This document shows, piece by piece, positions 1 to 6,562 of a DNA stretch of 15,296 nt; the first letter of the stretch is position 1, and each line of letters begins with the position of its first letter. This stretch comes from Lachnospiraceae bacterium UBA3863 (GTDB taxonomy: Bacteria > Bacillota > Clostridia > Lachnospirales > Lachnospiraceae). The DNA is taken from assembly GCA_002392385.1 (NCBI GenBank), contig DGGX01000020.1:1-15296 (forward strand). The letters are read 5' to 3'. A model generated the notes under the pieces. It saw nothing but the letters and a program-made list of their open reading frames with translations, searched no databases and had not been told where the DNA came from. A program made the translations under genes and the position numbers.

Positions 1-1
1 G

Positions 2-157
2 ACAAGCTTATTCGTCAATGCTACATTGCACTTGTGTGGCATGAAGCCATGCGAAGAATGCCGAAGCATTCCCGACTGTCGAGAGACACCATTTTACTTT
101 TCTATCATTAATATCAATTGCAGAGTATGTTCAGAAGGCATATGTGTTTCCGGATAG
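2..157 (+). CDS. Possible cysteine-rich ORF tail, partial at window start
   Basis: An open frame runs in from the left edge without a start codon and stops at TAG 155-157. There is an ATG at 41, but no convincing ribosome binding site precedes it. The peptide is cysteine-rich, with a cluster reading CGMKPCEECRSIPDC, which could bind metal or be the tail of a zinc-finger protein. Its 3' end overlaps the start of the permease remnant in another frame. I do not recognise the family. Because it is short, partial and sits beside decayed genes, it may be meaningless. Confidence 0.18.
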   Translation, partial: TSLFVNATLHLCGMKPCEECRSIPDCRETPFYFSIININCRVCSEGICVSG

Positions 158-723
158 GAGACGTATATGCCCTTTCTTTTCTTTCCATGATCGGGGTTCT
201 GCTGGTACAGTGCCTGTTCTTCGCGGTAACGGTCGAAACGATGCTCTCCGGTGTGACGGAACTGCCTTTTACCGTTTTCCTCGCTGCCATGCAGCCGATT
301 CATCTGGCGATCGGCTTTGTGGAAGGGCTGATCACAGCGGCTGTCCTCTGCTTTATCTACGTGGCGCGGCCCGAGATGCTGTGGGGCGTCGAGAATGCGG
401 CTCCGCGTGAGGCCAAACTGTCTTACGGTAAGACCTTCACAATCCTCGGGATCCTGGCTGCCGTAGTCGGCGGTGTCCTCTCCCTGTTCGCCTCCGCACT
501 TCCGGACGGCCTGGAATGGGCGATGGAAAGAGTAGCCGGAACCTCTGAGCTTGTGGCTGAGGGCGGTGCCTATGAAGCGGCGGAAACCGTCCAGAGTGCA
601 CTCTCCTTTCTCCCTGGTTGCACCTTCAAAGGCTCAGAGAGCGCGGCGGGCACAACTGTGTCCGGCCTTGTGGGCGCTGCGATCGTGGCGCAGCTCTGCA
701 TAGGCTTCTCCATGGCATTTTAA
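118..723 (+). pseudogene. N-terminally truncated CbiM/NikM-type ECF transporter permease with PDGLE domain
   Basis: The 201-residue frame matches the C-terminal part of the substrate-binding permease of energy-coupling-factor cobalt or nickel importers. Recognisable CbiM text begins around residue 25 and includes VETMLSGVTELPF and the family hallmark MQPIHLAIGFVEGL (59-72). A PDGLE (CbiN-like) domain follows, with a membrane segment at 107-126 and PDGLEWA at 129-135, then LSFLPGCTF and a last hydrophobic segment. The N-terminal metal-binding half of CbiM, which normally begins with a conserved histidine near residue 2, is missing, and the first ~20 residues look unrelated to the family. No ribosome binding site supports the ATG at 118. 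The partner genes (CbiQ-like transmembrane protein and ATPase) are not in view. I read it as a broken remnant. The family is confident; whether it is expressed is doubtful. Confidence 0.75.
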
Positions 724-726
724 GTT

Positions 727-1441
727 TTTCAGAAATTCAAATACCGGCAGGAATACAATTTAGGAATGAAAGAGATAAAGATGGCCCTTGCGGTCTCGAC
801 CAGGCTGTAGATGACCGCGCTCGCTCTGGCACCGAGATGGTATCGATCATCATCCAGTTCTTGCGGCCGATCGTGAATCCGCGGATCGTGGCTTCGGTAT
901 TGTTGTTGTCGATCGGGATCTCTCCGTCCTTCAGGAAGATGCGGAGATAGGGTTCCTGATTCGCACAATACGTCAGACCCTCCTTTGTCTTGTCGCCAAC
1001 AATAAGCGCATGGCTCTCTTCCGCTTCCTTAAACGCTCCCTGGGCGTGAGGTCTTTCAGTTTTCCTTCCGCGTGGTAGATCGCAGCGATCATCTGCAGGG
1101 CATCATTCGCGGTGGCAGCGCGCTGCGGCTGTTTGGATGCGGCTGCAGTAGACAGCGACATGTGCCTCTTCCACCTTCCATCCGGCGGGGATATAGATCA
1201 GACGCCGGTAGACGGCATCTTCCATCCGGCGGCAGTTATCCAGAGAACCGAACTCCCTGATCCGGTCTTCTTCAGAAACGTCGTTCGTCGGAAGTACAAC
1301 AACAGCCAGTGCTATCTGTTCCGTCAGGTTATCCAGGCGAGCGTTCACCTGGGACAGCTGGTCCTGCAGGGTCAGTGTCAGACGGATCAGGTCGTCCTTG
1401 GGAAGGTCATTCAGTTTTTCAGGGGTGAGTTTATCGTTCAT
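727..1441 (-). pseudogene. Decayed IS66-family transposase (ISBst12-like tnpC) with large internal deletion
   Basis: Reading the minus strand from 1441, the protein opens MNDKLTPEKLNDLPKDDLIR followed by a coiled-coil-like stretch, the typical IS66 TnpC N-terminus, preceded by a good GGAGG site. It soon jumps to VYRRLIYIPAGWKVEEAHVAVY, so about 50 residues are missing. It then skips the DDE catalytic core and resumes in another frame (about 973-1080) with MIAAIYHAEGKLKDLTP. A further frame shift leads into YCANQEPYLRIFLKDGEIP and ATIRGFTIGRKNWMMID (about 840-950), the IS66 C-terminal signature. Around 835 one G is missing in the codons for TISGARASA, shifting the frame again before ASAVIYSLVETARA. 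An intact TnpC is roughly 450-550 residues; this cannot make an active enzyme. It abuts the permease remnant at 723. Terminal inverted repeats and a target duplication could not be identified. Confidence 0.85.
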
Positions 1442-1464
1442 TCCTGCCTCCGGATCATGTATCT

Positions 1465-1496
1465 ATTATACCGGAAATGGCGTATATACGCCATTT
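1465..1496 (-). promoter_or_regulatory. Promoter of the IS66 remnant with a 22-bp perfect palindrome over its -35 region
   Basis: On the minus strand a consensus TATAAT lies at 1465-1470, 24 nt upstream of the transposase ATG at 1441. The matching -35 position is weak (TGGCGT, spacer about 17) and falls inside a perfect 22-bp palindrome at 1475-1496 whose half-site is AAATGGCGTAT. A palindrome over a -35 box is the classic position of a repressor operator. The coordinates are exact; the regulatory role is inferred. Confidence 0.5.
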
Positions 1497-1522
1497 GGCG
1501 GCACTTCGGCGATTATGAATAA

Positions 1523-1747
1523 CATGACCTGAAAAAAGGGTCCGAATACATCCGGACCCTTCACGTCTATCTGAATGATGAGAGCAACGCTTCCCGCACC
1601 GCGGAACAGCTCTATATTCACCGCAACAGCTTCCTCAAGCGCCTGGAGCGCATCGAAAAGCTTCTGGAAATGGACCTCGAAGACGCACAGACACGCCTCC
1701 TGCTCCGCATATGTCTGCAGCTGCTGCACACAGGGGGACGGTTCTGA
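1523..1747 (+). pseudogene. C-terminal HTH fragment of a PucR/CdaR-family transcriptional regulator
   Basis: The plus-strand frame reads YIRTLHVYLNDESNAS, then RTAEQLYIHRNSFLKRLERI, then DLEDAQTRLLLRICLQLL before TGA at 1745. This is the PucR C-terminal helix-turn-helix domain (HTH_30), with its hallmark YIHRNSFLKRLERI. Only about 70 residues remain. An in-frame TAA at 1520-1522 closes it on the 5' side, and there is no start codon or ribosome binding site, so the sensory and GGDEF-like parts of the usual 350-550 residue regulator are gone. Its end runs into a REP-like hairpin that could have been its terminator. The IS66 remnant lies immediately upstream, and the truncation may date from that insertion or a later deletion. 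The domain call is strong; function is presumably lost. Confidence 0.8.
1532..1560 (-). terminator. Rho-independent terminator-like hairpin for the minus-strand unit
   Basis: On the minus strand AGGGTCCG (1553-1560) pairs perfectly with CGGACCCT (1537-1544) across an 8-nt loop and is followed by a run of six T. It is well placed to end minus-strand transcription coming from the beta-galactosidase/phosphatase/zinc-ribbon genes. The same bases are part of the PucR remnant's reading frame on the plus strand, so the fold could be partly coincidental. Confidence 0.5.
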
Positions 1748-1770
1748 TTGATCGAGAACCGTCCCCCTTT
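1733..1770 (+). terminator. Strong REP-like hairpin with T tract after the PucR remnant
   Basis: GGGGGACGGTTCT (1733-1745) and AGAACCGTCCCCC (1755-1767) form a perfect 13-bp stem with a 9-nt loop, followed by TTT. It carries the same GGGGACGGTTCT core as the repeats at 5236, 5304, 5810 and 15061, so it is a dispersed repeat that could act as a terminator. The PucR remnant's stop codon overlaps the stem. On the minus strand it has no T tract. Confidence 0.6.
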
Positions 1771-1778
1771 CCTAAATA

Positions 1779-2093
1779 TCACTTCCTATGCAGTGCAGCA
1801 CTGACTTTATGCATCAGATCTTTGATCAGTTTCCCGCCATGATCGACGGCCTTTTTGAACACGTCCTTTTTCTCCGGACTGATCAGTGCCGCAAGGGCAC
1901 TTCCAATGCGCTCGAATACTGCCTGTCCCACAAACTCCGAAAGCTTGAATTTCGGCTTCTCTTCCACTGCCCCATAGACCAGCTTCGCCCCGCACTCCGG
2001 ACAGCACTCGATATCCGCCCCAAAAGTCTTCTTATCAATATGAAGCCGGCACTTCCCATTCGGGCACATTTTAACGCTTTTGATCTCCGACAT
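1779..2093 (-). CDS. Small zinc-ribbon protein of unknown function
   Basis: A 104-residue protein starts at ATG 2093 with a perfect AGGAGG (2101-2106) 7 nt upstream. The N-terminal ~40 residues hold four cysteines, two in CPNGKC and two in the CPEC knuckle, the pattern of a rubredoxin-like zinc ribbon. The remainder is predicted helical and basic, ending in KLIKDLMHKVSAALHRK, with no signal peptide or clear membrane segment. It is the last gene of the minus-strand unit, 18 bp after the HAD phosphatase, so it is probably co-transcribed. Similar small zinc-ribbon proteins in Clostridia are annotated as hypothetical. A nucleic-acid or protein-binding adaptor is possible, but no partner is evident. 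The gene is very likely real; the role is unknown. Confidence 0.8.
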   Translation of the reverse strand: MSEIKSVKMCPNGKCRLHIDKKTFGADIECCPECGAKLVYGAVEEKPKFKLSEFVGQAVFERIGSALAALISPEKKDVFKKAVDHGGKLIKDLMHKVSAALHRK

Positions 2094-2111
2094 TCTGATA
2101 CCTCCTGCTGT

Positions 2112-2945
2112 TTATCTCAAGATCCTCCGTATCGCCTCTCCTACCCCATTGTGGTCGTTGTCGGCCGTCACGATCCTGCAGATCGACTTGATCGACGTAT
2201 CCGCGTTTCCCATGGCGATGGGCAGGCCCACGGCTTCGAGCATCTGGCGGTCGTTGTCGGCGTCGCCGATCGCGGCAGTTTCTTCCATGGAAATGCCCAG
2301 CAGGTCCGCCAGGCGCCGCAATCCTTCCGCCTTGCTCACGCCGGGGGCGGTCATCTCAAGGGACGTCATGTCCGCCTGGGCGAACATGAGAGGCAGGTGG
2401 CGGACCTTCTCATAAGCCGCCATTCTGTCTTCCATGGAACGGAAGAAAATATTCACCTTGGGAATGGAAGTCCTCCGCAGGGTCTCCGCGTACAGACTGT
2501 CGACCCTGCGGGCGATTTTCTCAAAGAGGGGCTGATAAGGTCCCATGTGAAAATCGGCCATGTGTGTCACATCGCAGCCCCTCACCACGATCTCGGTCTC
2601 TGTGAGGAACTGGTACATGCCGCAGTCCTCGCCCAGGATCCGGATCACTTCCTGTATCACCTCAATCGGGATCGGCGCGCTGTGAAGGCACCTTTTCTCC
2701 CGCAGATCGTAGACCAGCGCGCCGCTCGTACAGACGGCATAGCGCATGCTCGTCAGAGAGCCGACATAGGGAGCCAGCTCCGCGGTCGACCGCCCCGTAC
2801 AATAGACCACTTCGATGTCCCTGGCCGCTGCCGCGGCAATGTCCTCGACGGTTTCCGGGAGCACGGTTTTGTCGCTGCACAGGAGCGTGCCGTCCATGTC
2901 CAGGGCGATCAGGCGGCAGTTTTGTATCTGTCTTTCTATATCCAT
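2112..2945 (-). CDS. Cof-type HAD-IIB family phosphatase
   Basis: The 277-residue protein has all four HAD motifs. Motif I is LDMDGTLL with nucleophile D16 and general acid D18; motif II is Thr50 in YCTGRS; motif III is Lys205 in GVSKAEGL; motif IV is GDADND with D228 and D232. The length and the C2 cap between residues ~80 and ~195 fit the Cof/HAD-IIB group, cytosolic Mg-dependent phosphatases acting on sugar phosphates, nucleotides or cofactor phosphates; the substrate cannot be read from sequence. It lies 58 bp downstream of a beta-galactosidase, so a sugar phosphate is a reasonable guess. The start codon lies inside the last degenerate copy of a 21-bp tandem repeat, and no strong GGAGG precedes it, so initiation may be weak or coupled. 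All catalytic residues are present. Confidence 0.92.
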   Translation of the reverse strand: MDIERQIQNCRLIALDMDGTLLCSDKTVLPETVEDIAAAAARDIEVVYCTGRSTAELAPYVGSLTSMRYAVCTSGALVYDLREKRCLHSAPIPIEVIQEVIRILGEDCGMYQFLTETEIVVRGCDVTHMADFHMGPYQPLFEKIARRVDSLYAETLRRTSIPKVNIFFRSMEDRMAAYEKVRHLPLMFAQADMTSLEMTAPGVSKAEGLRRLADLLGISMEETAAIGDADNDRQMLEAVGLPIAMGNADTSIKSICRIVTADNDHNGVGEAIRRILR

Positions 2946-3017
2946 ATTCTGTCTGTAATAATCATGATTCTGTCTGTAACGATCATGATTCTGTCAATAT
3001 CGATCATGCTTCTGTGA
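2944..3017 (-). repeat. 21-bp tandem repeat with palindromic cores between beta-galactosidase and phosphatase genes
   Basis: About three and a half copies of a 21-bp unit run from the last codons of the beta-galactosidase to the phosphatase start. Each unit has the core ATCATGAT or a close variant, at 2961-2968, 2982-2989 and 3003-3010, exactly 21 bp apart (two helical turns), followed on the plus strand by TCTGTC or TCTGT. ATCATGAT is itself a perfect palindrome, so this may be an array of protein-binding sites. It may also be a simple slippage expansion of the gene end. Confidence 0.7.
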
Positions 3018-5136
3018 CGACCCGGACGCCGAAAGCCGGCATTCTGAAGGCTCCGTCCAGTGTCTCCCCGGTCAGCAGGTCACGGAAGGTCCTCCCCTCA
3101 GGCGCTCCGCACAGCACTTCGTGGCGCGCGTAATTGAGGAGAAAGAGATATGCGCGGCCGTCCTGCTCCCGTACCACGGCTTCTACCATTTCCGGCAGCT
3201 GCATGCCGGCAAAGCAAGGCAGCTTCGCGCCTGCTCTGTCCAGGATCGCATTCACCATCTCTCTGGAGAAAGCGCCGCCGAGATAGAAGCAGCGGCCTGC
3301 TCCGAGGACATGTTCCGTCAGTGCCGGCTTTCCGGCATACCAGCATTCCTCTCCTGTGTAGCGGGACAGTACACGGAGATCTGCCGTCTCCTCCAGCACT
3401 TCCAGGATCTCTCGGAAGACCGGTGCAGAGTAGCCGGTCCCGTCCATCTCCTGTCCGACCGGTTCCTCCGAGGGATCCTCCATGGTGAAATCTCCCACCG
3501 TAACGCCCGCCACAGGCGCCAGCAGACCCGGGCCAGGCATCATCACGCAGTGCCCCTCCGCGTCCTTATAGCCGCTGCGCGCGCCGAGGACCAGGGTGCC
3601 GCCCTGCTCCACGTAAGCTTTCAGAAGCGCCGCGCGCGCCTCGGTCATGATCATGGGATGCGGATAGAACAGGACCGGATAGGCTGTGAGGGCCTCGAGC
3701 GGCGTCTCATCCCGCAGATCGACGAAATCCAACGGGCGGTGGGACAGCTCTGACGCGGCCCAGATCTCCATCTCGCTCTTCCATGCCATGCGGCTGTGCC
3801 AGTCATCCACGCGCGCGTCGTACTGGTTGTCATAGTCTCGGATGAGACCGAAGGCAGCGACATGCGCCGCGCCGCACAGGCCTGCCTGGTCCAGTTTTTC
3901 CAGGTCCTTTCCGAAATCCATGACCTCCGCGAGGCGGCGGTTGTCCCGGTTGTCATGGCCCAGGATGCCGTACCAGTAGATCTCCGTGCCGATGGGCGCG
4001 GTGCGCCAGCGGAAGAAAGAGACGTAATCCGCCCCGTGGGCGACGCTCTGCATGGCCCAGAGCCTGACCTGGCCGGGACGCGGCGAAGGGCCCGCCATGC
4101 GGTTCGTCCAGCTGCCGGGTCCGGACTGCTGCTCCATGATGCCGAAATGCGGGCAGACGCTGCGCGTCTCGGCGAGGTGCATGGACCAGCGTCGATCCTC
4201 CAGATCCCCTGTGCTGTAAGGCGCCTCCGCGGCTTTTCTCGCACGGTAGTAGCCCTCCCTGTTCAGCCCGTAGGCGAAGTTGGGATAGGAGTCGTACATA
4301 TACAGATCGAGGCAGTCATCCTGCAGCCGGTGATTGTCCAGATTCCCGAAGAGGCCGTTGGTGGTGATGAAATCGCCCGGCTTCTTATATTTCCGCAGGA
4401 TGTCCGCCTGCAGCCGCGTGAACCGCACCGCGCTGTCCGAGACAAAGCGGTAATAGTCGAGTTTCATGTGGGGGTTATGGCCGTCGTTCAGGACATGCCC
4501 CGGCACCCGGATCTCCTCCCAGTCCGTATAGGTCTGACTCCAGACCGCCGTCCCCCACGCCTCATTGAGGGCCTCCAGGGTCCCGTAGCGCTCCCTGGCC
4601 CAAGCGCGGAAAGCGGCGCTGTCCGCCTCGGAGTAGAATTCATCCGTCTCGCAGTTGATCTCATTGTCGATCTGCCAACCGATCACAGCCGGGTGCTGCC
4701 CATAGTGCGATGCCATGGCCTCCACGATCCCCGCACTTTTCTCCCTGTAGATCTCCGCGTTGTAATTATAATGCCTGCGTGCGCCATGCACATAAGGCGT
4801 GCCGTCGATAGAACAGTTGCAGACCTCCGGATACCTGGTCGTCAGCCAGGCAGGCGGCGTCGCCGTAGGCGTCCCCATAATGACCTGCATCCCCTTCTCC
4901 GCACAGAGCTCCAGGAAATCATCAAAGAGCCCGAAGACATAATGCCCCTCCTCCGGCTCATGCATCGTCCACGAAAACTCCGCGATCCGCACGACGGAGA
5001 TCCCCGCCGCCAGCATGCGGTCCAGATCCTCTCCCCACAGCGCCCGATCCCAATGTTCCGGATAATAACAGACCCCCATCGTCAGCCTGCCAAACTGCAT
5101 ACTCTGAACTCTCTGCTCACTCATTATCAGTTTCAT
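3004..5136 (-). CDS. GH42 beta-galactosidase
   Basis: The ~710-residue protein is a glycoside hydrolase family 42 enzyme, cytosolic (no signal peptide), cleaving terminal beta-galactosides. The N-terminal TIM barrel opens with GVCYYPEHWDRALWGEDLDR (21-40). The acid/base Glu159 is in WQIDNE (154-159) and the nucleophile Glu335 in IMEQQSGP. The trimerisation domain (about 395-600; YPVLFYPHPMIM) and a small beta-sandwich C-terminal domain follow, and total length is normal. The start is uncertain: the ATG at 5136 directly abuts GGGAG, leaving no spacing, while the in-frame ATG at 5124 sits about 12 nt from that site and may be the true start. No transporter gene is in view, so substrate uptake is encoded elsewhere. 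A short inverted repeat upstream (GTGTGG/CCACAC, 5162-5178) could be an operator. Confidence 0.95.
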   Translation of the reverse strand: MKLIMSEQRVQSMQFGRLTMGVCYYPEHWDRALWGEDLDRMLAAGISVVRIAEFSWTMHEPEEGHYVFGLFDDFLELCAEKGMQVIMGTPTATPPAWLTTRYPEVCNCSIDGTPYVHGARRHYNYNAEIYREKSAGIVEAMASHYGQHPAVIGWQIDNEINCETDEFYSEADSAAFRAWARERYGTLEALNEAWGTAVWSQTYTDWEEIRVPGHVLNDGHNPHMKLDYYRFVSDSAVRFTRLQADILRKYKKPGDFITTNGLFGNLDNHRLQDDCLDLYMYDSYPNFAYGLNREGYYRARKAAEAPYSTGDLEDRRWSMHLAETRSVCPHFGIMEQQSGPGSWTNRMAGPSPRPGQVRLWAMQSVAHGADYVSFFRWRTAPIGTEIYWYGILGHDNRDNRRLAEVMDFGKDLEKLDQAGLCGAAHVAAFGLIRDYDNQYDARVDDWHSRMAWKSEMEIWAASELSHRPLDFVDLRDETPLEALTAYPVLFYPHPMIMTEARAALLKAYVEQGGTLVLGARSGYKDAEGHCVMMPGPGLLAPVAGVTVGDFTMEDPSEEPVGQEMDGTGYSAPVFREILEVLEETADLRVLSRYTGEECWYAGKPALTEHVLGAGRCFYLGGAFSREMVNAILDRAGAKLPCFAGMQLPEMVEAVVREQDGRAYLFLLNYARHEVLCGAPEGRTFRDLLTGETLDGAFRMPAFGVRVVTEA

Positions 5137-5216
5137 CTCCCTGCTTTATATTCTTGTTCTCGTGTGGATCTCCCACACCACACAAGCATACCACAAAACT
5201 CCCGCACAGGGGAGAG

Positions 5217-5257
5217 GCTCACACAGGGTCACACAGGGGACGGTTCTGTGTGTGAGC
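5217..5257. repeat. REP-like palindrome, GGGGACGGTTCT family
   Basis: GCTCACACA (5217-5225) pairs perfectly with TGTGTGAGC (5249-5257) around a loop that contains GGGGACGGTTCT (5236-5247). Both the TGTGTGAG arms and the GGGGACGGTTCT core recur at 5794-5836, 5865-5914 and 15053-15081. Confidence 0.75.
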
Positions 5258-5299
5258 GCGAGGTTGAAATGGCAGAAATGCCAGGTTTTCTGCGGGTCG

Positions 5300-5450
5300 C
5301 ACAGGGGACGGTTCTCTGTGTGAGGGCAGGCTACGCAGGGAACCGTCCCATGCGACCGGGATTTGAAATGGGCCTCTGATTCAGGCCCGGGTTAACTGAA
5401 GGCTGTAACTCTCATCCCAGGAAGCTTCCTGCTCCTGAGCGGGGTGACTT
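5300..5450 (+). repeat. Left copy of a 151-bp direct repeat
   Basis: This block matches 15057-15207 in the same orientation with three mismatches by my base-by-base comparison, all between 5426 and 5433. It has internal structure: GGGACGGTTC pairs with GAACCGTCCC about 25 nt later (REP-like), GGGCCT/AGGCCC forms a hairpin at about 5370-5387, and the 3' end (5411-5450) is one unit of the 53-bp repeat found in tandem at the right end of the window. It is non-coding as far as I can see. Confidence 0.9.
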
Positions 5451-5587
5451 AGCCGCGTTGGCCCACACTGGGGAGGGCCACACAAGGAACATTCCTCTGA
5501 GGACCGCACGGAAGAAGGTCCTTTGCCCGGTATGCCATACATAAAAGGACACGCAGCAGCCGCGAGAACCACTTAGAACGAGCAGTT

Positions 5588-5744
5588 TGACACACTTGGC
5601 CCGCCCTATGCGTCTGACGGGCTGAGCGGTGCGGTTTCAGCCGCGCCGCTCATTGATCACCTGTCTGAGGACCCCGTTCATCGGAACGGGGGACGAGTTG
5701 TGATCATTGCCCGTCAGACACATTGGGAGGGCCTTAGTGTGTCA
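5588..5744. other. Large three-way-junction foldback element: candidate structured ncRNA or MITE-like element
   Basis: The outer ends pair perfectly (TGACACACT 5588-5596 with AGTGTGTCA 5736-5744). Pairing continues almost without break: GGCCC 5598-5602 with GGGCC 5729-5733, CCC with GGG, then GTCTGACGGGC 5612-5622 with GCCCGTCAGAC 5709-5719. Two arms branch inside. Arm A is a 12-bp stem 5623-5634/5641-5652 with one T-G pair and loop TTTCAG. Arm B has stem TGATCAC 5654-5660/GTGATCA 5700-5706, an internal loop, and CCCCGTTC/GAACGGGG (5672-5679/5684-5691) closed by a 4-nt ATCG loop. The sequence is nearly self-complementary, so strand is undetermined, although T5782-5787 after a GCTGCAGC palindrome favours plus. 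I match it to no known RNA class. Confidence 0.6.
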
Positions 5745-5793
5745 CTGCGAAGTGATCCGTGGTGCGAGCGGCTGCAGCGTGTTTTTTCATTAT

Positions 5794-5836
5794 GGCAGTT
5801 CTCACACACAGAACCGTCCCCTGTGTGAGAACTGCC
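5794..5836. repeat. REP-like perfect 15-bp hairpin, GGGGACGGTTCT family
   Basis: GGCAGTTCTCACACA (5794-5808) is the exact reverse complement of 5822-5836. The loop carries AGAACCGTCCCC, the inverse of the family core. It lies just downstream of the branched foldback element and its T tract. Confidence 0.8.
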
Positions 5837-5864
5837 CCAAATCGCCCCTGAACGGCGGAAACAT

Positions 5865-5914
5865 AGGCTCTCACAAGGAACCGTCCCCTGTGTGAGCCTC
5901 CCCTGTGTGAGCCT
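5865..5914. repeat. REP-like hairpin with duplicated TGTGTGAGCCT arm
   Basis: AGGCTCTCACA (5865-5875) pairs imperfectly with TGTGTGAGCCT (5889-5899) around GGAACCGTCCCC (5877-5888). The TGTGTGAGCCT arm is then repeated at 5904-5914, so two alternative hairpins are possible. It sits directly upstream of the predicted operon promoter. Confidence 0.7.
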
Positions 5915-5921
5915 CGTCTTG

Positions 5922-5950
5922 TTTACCGCAATCCAGAAACAGGGTATGAT
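5922..5950 (+). promoter_or_regulatory. Predicted sigma-A promoter of the HTH/GT2/kinase operon
   Basis: TTTACC (5922-5927) and TATGAT (5945-5950) are separated by exactly 17 bp, with four and five matches to the TTGACA/TATAAT consensus. The start point would be near 5957, giving a ~60-nt leader before the ATG at 6016. No other promoter as good was seen between here and 6563. This is prediction only. Confidence 0.5.
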
Positions 5951-6015
5951 ATTAATGTGATTTCGTTTTATGGCATGCACTATTTTGTTGATATATAGAT
6001 GGAGGTCGAAAGATA

Positions 6016-6468
6016 ATGCAGAATTCTGAAGACAGCAGGAAGAGGACCCTGGACACGAAGCATATGCAGGAGGTGTTGAAGGGGGACAGTTTTCCGGAGG
6101 ATTGGGCGGAGTATCTGAATGAGGATGTCCGTTCTTTCTTTGATGGTCTTCTCAGGGAAACAGGGATGAAGAAGAGTGATGTCATCCGGAAGGCTAATCT
6201 GTCGCGTGTTTATGGATATCAGCTCATGGAGGGGCGGAGGAAGGGAAGGCGGGATTATTATCTGCTGATCGCCCTGGCCATGTCGCTGGACCTGAAGACG
6301 ACGCAGAGGATGCTGTCGGTGACGCAGTGCGGGGCTCTGCATGCGCTGATCAAGAGGGATGCAGCCGTGATCTTCGCGATCAACCACGGATATGATATCG
6401 AGAAGACGTATTCTTTTATGCTGTCGGTGGGGCTGCAGCCTCTGGACGACGGAACAGAGGAAGAATGA
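6016..6468 (+). CDS. Helix-turn-helix protein, putative regulator heading the kinase operon
   Basis: A 150-residue cytosolic protein, with GGAGG at 6001-6005 and a 10-nt spacing to ATG 6016. Residues ~37-97 look like an XRE/lambda-repressor-type helical domain, with KKSDVIRKANLSRVYGYQLM (52-71) fitting helix-turn-helix and the following RRKGRRD giving a positive patch. The rest is a helical tail (AAVIFAINHGYDIEKTYSFM) and an acidic C-terminus. It lacks metal-binding or ligand domains. It precedes a lipoprotein gene by 94 bp and probably shares the promoter at 5922-5950. From memory, similar small HTH proteins often accompany Hanks kinases with beta-propeller sensors in Lachnospiraceae, so it may regulate this operon or be a substrate of the kinase; both are inference. 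Confidence 0.8.
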   Translation: MQNSEDSRKRTLDTKHMQEVLKGDSFPEDWAEYLNEDVRSFFDGLLRETGMKKSDVIRKANLSRVYGYQLMEGRRKGRRDYYLLIALAMSLDLKTTQRMLSVTQCGALHALIKRDAAVIFAINHGYDIEKTYSFMLSVGLQPLDDGTEEE

Positions 6469-6562
6469 GGTACATGTGTATGCTTCGCGCAGACAAGAGA
6501 GAGACGCGGAGGTGGTATAAGTGTATAGGAAGCAGGAAGCCGGGCTGTGAAAGGAGGTCAGA

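Larger units (their letters stand above)
5137..6015. other. Long intergenic region rich in repeats and foldback structures
   Basis: This ~880-bp stretch holds no protein gene I can support; the short open frames on both strands have no family resemblance or ribosome binding site. It contains a possible beta-galactosidase operator (5162-5178), several REP-like hairpins sharing GGGGACGGTTCT, the left copy of a 151-bp direct repeat (5300-5450), a 6-bp-stem hairpin TGGCCC/GGGCCA (5459-5480), a branched foldback element (5588-5744) with a T tract at 5782-5787, and the likely promoter of the plus-strand operon. Confidence 0.7.

Noticed and set aside
1788..3017. A 409-residue plus-strand open frame
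   Set aside because: Antisense to the zinc-ribbon and HAD genes. Its end, with a 7-residue repeat, only reflects the 21-bp tandem DNA repeat.
3796..5379. A 527-residue plus-strand open frame over the beta-galactosidase
   Set aside because: It is antisense to an unmistakable GH42 enzyme, with composition rich in Arg, His and Pro and no recognisable domain.
5588..5787. Possible HEARO/omega RNA, hammerhead ribozyme, 6S, SRP RNA or group II intron domain
   Set aside because: No CUGAUGA/GAAA hammerhead core, no IscB- or TnpB-like gene next to it, no SRP apical motif and no intron domain V signature. It is kept only as an unclassified structured element.
5714..5980. Short minus-strand open frame of 88 residues across the REP hairpins
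   Set aside because: It is composed of repeat sequence, has no ribosome binding site and resembles no protein family.
6469..6562. Second promoter between the HTH gene and the lipoprotein gene
   Set aside because: TATAAG at 6516-6521 could be a -10, but no acceptable -35 lies 16-18 bp upstream, so co-transcription from the promoter at 5922-5950 is simpler.
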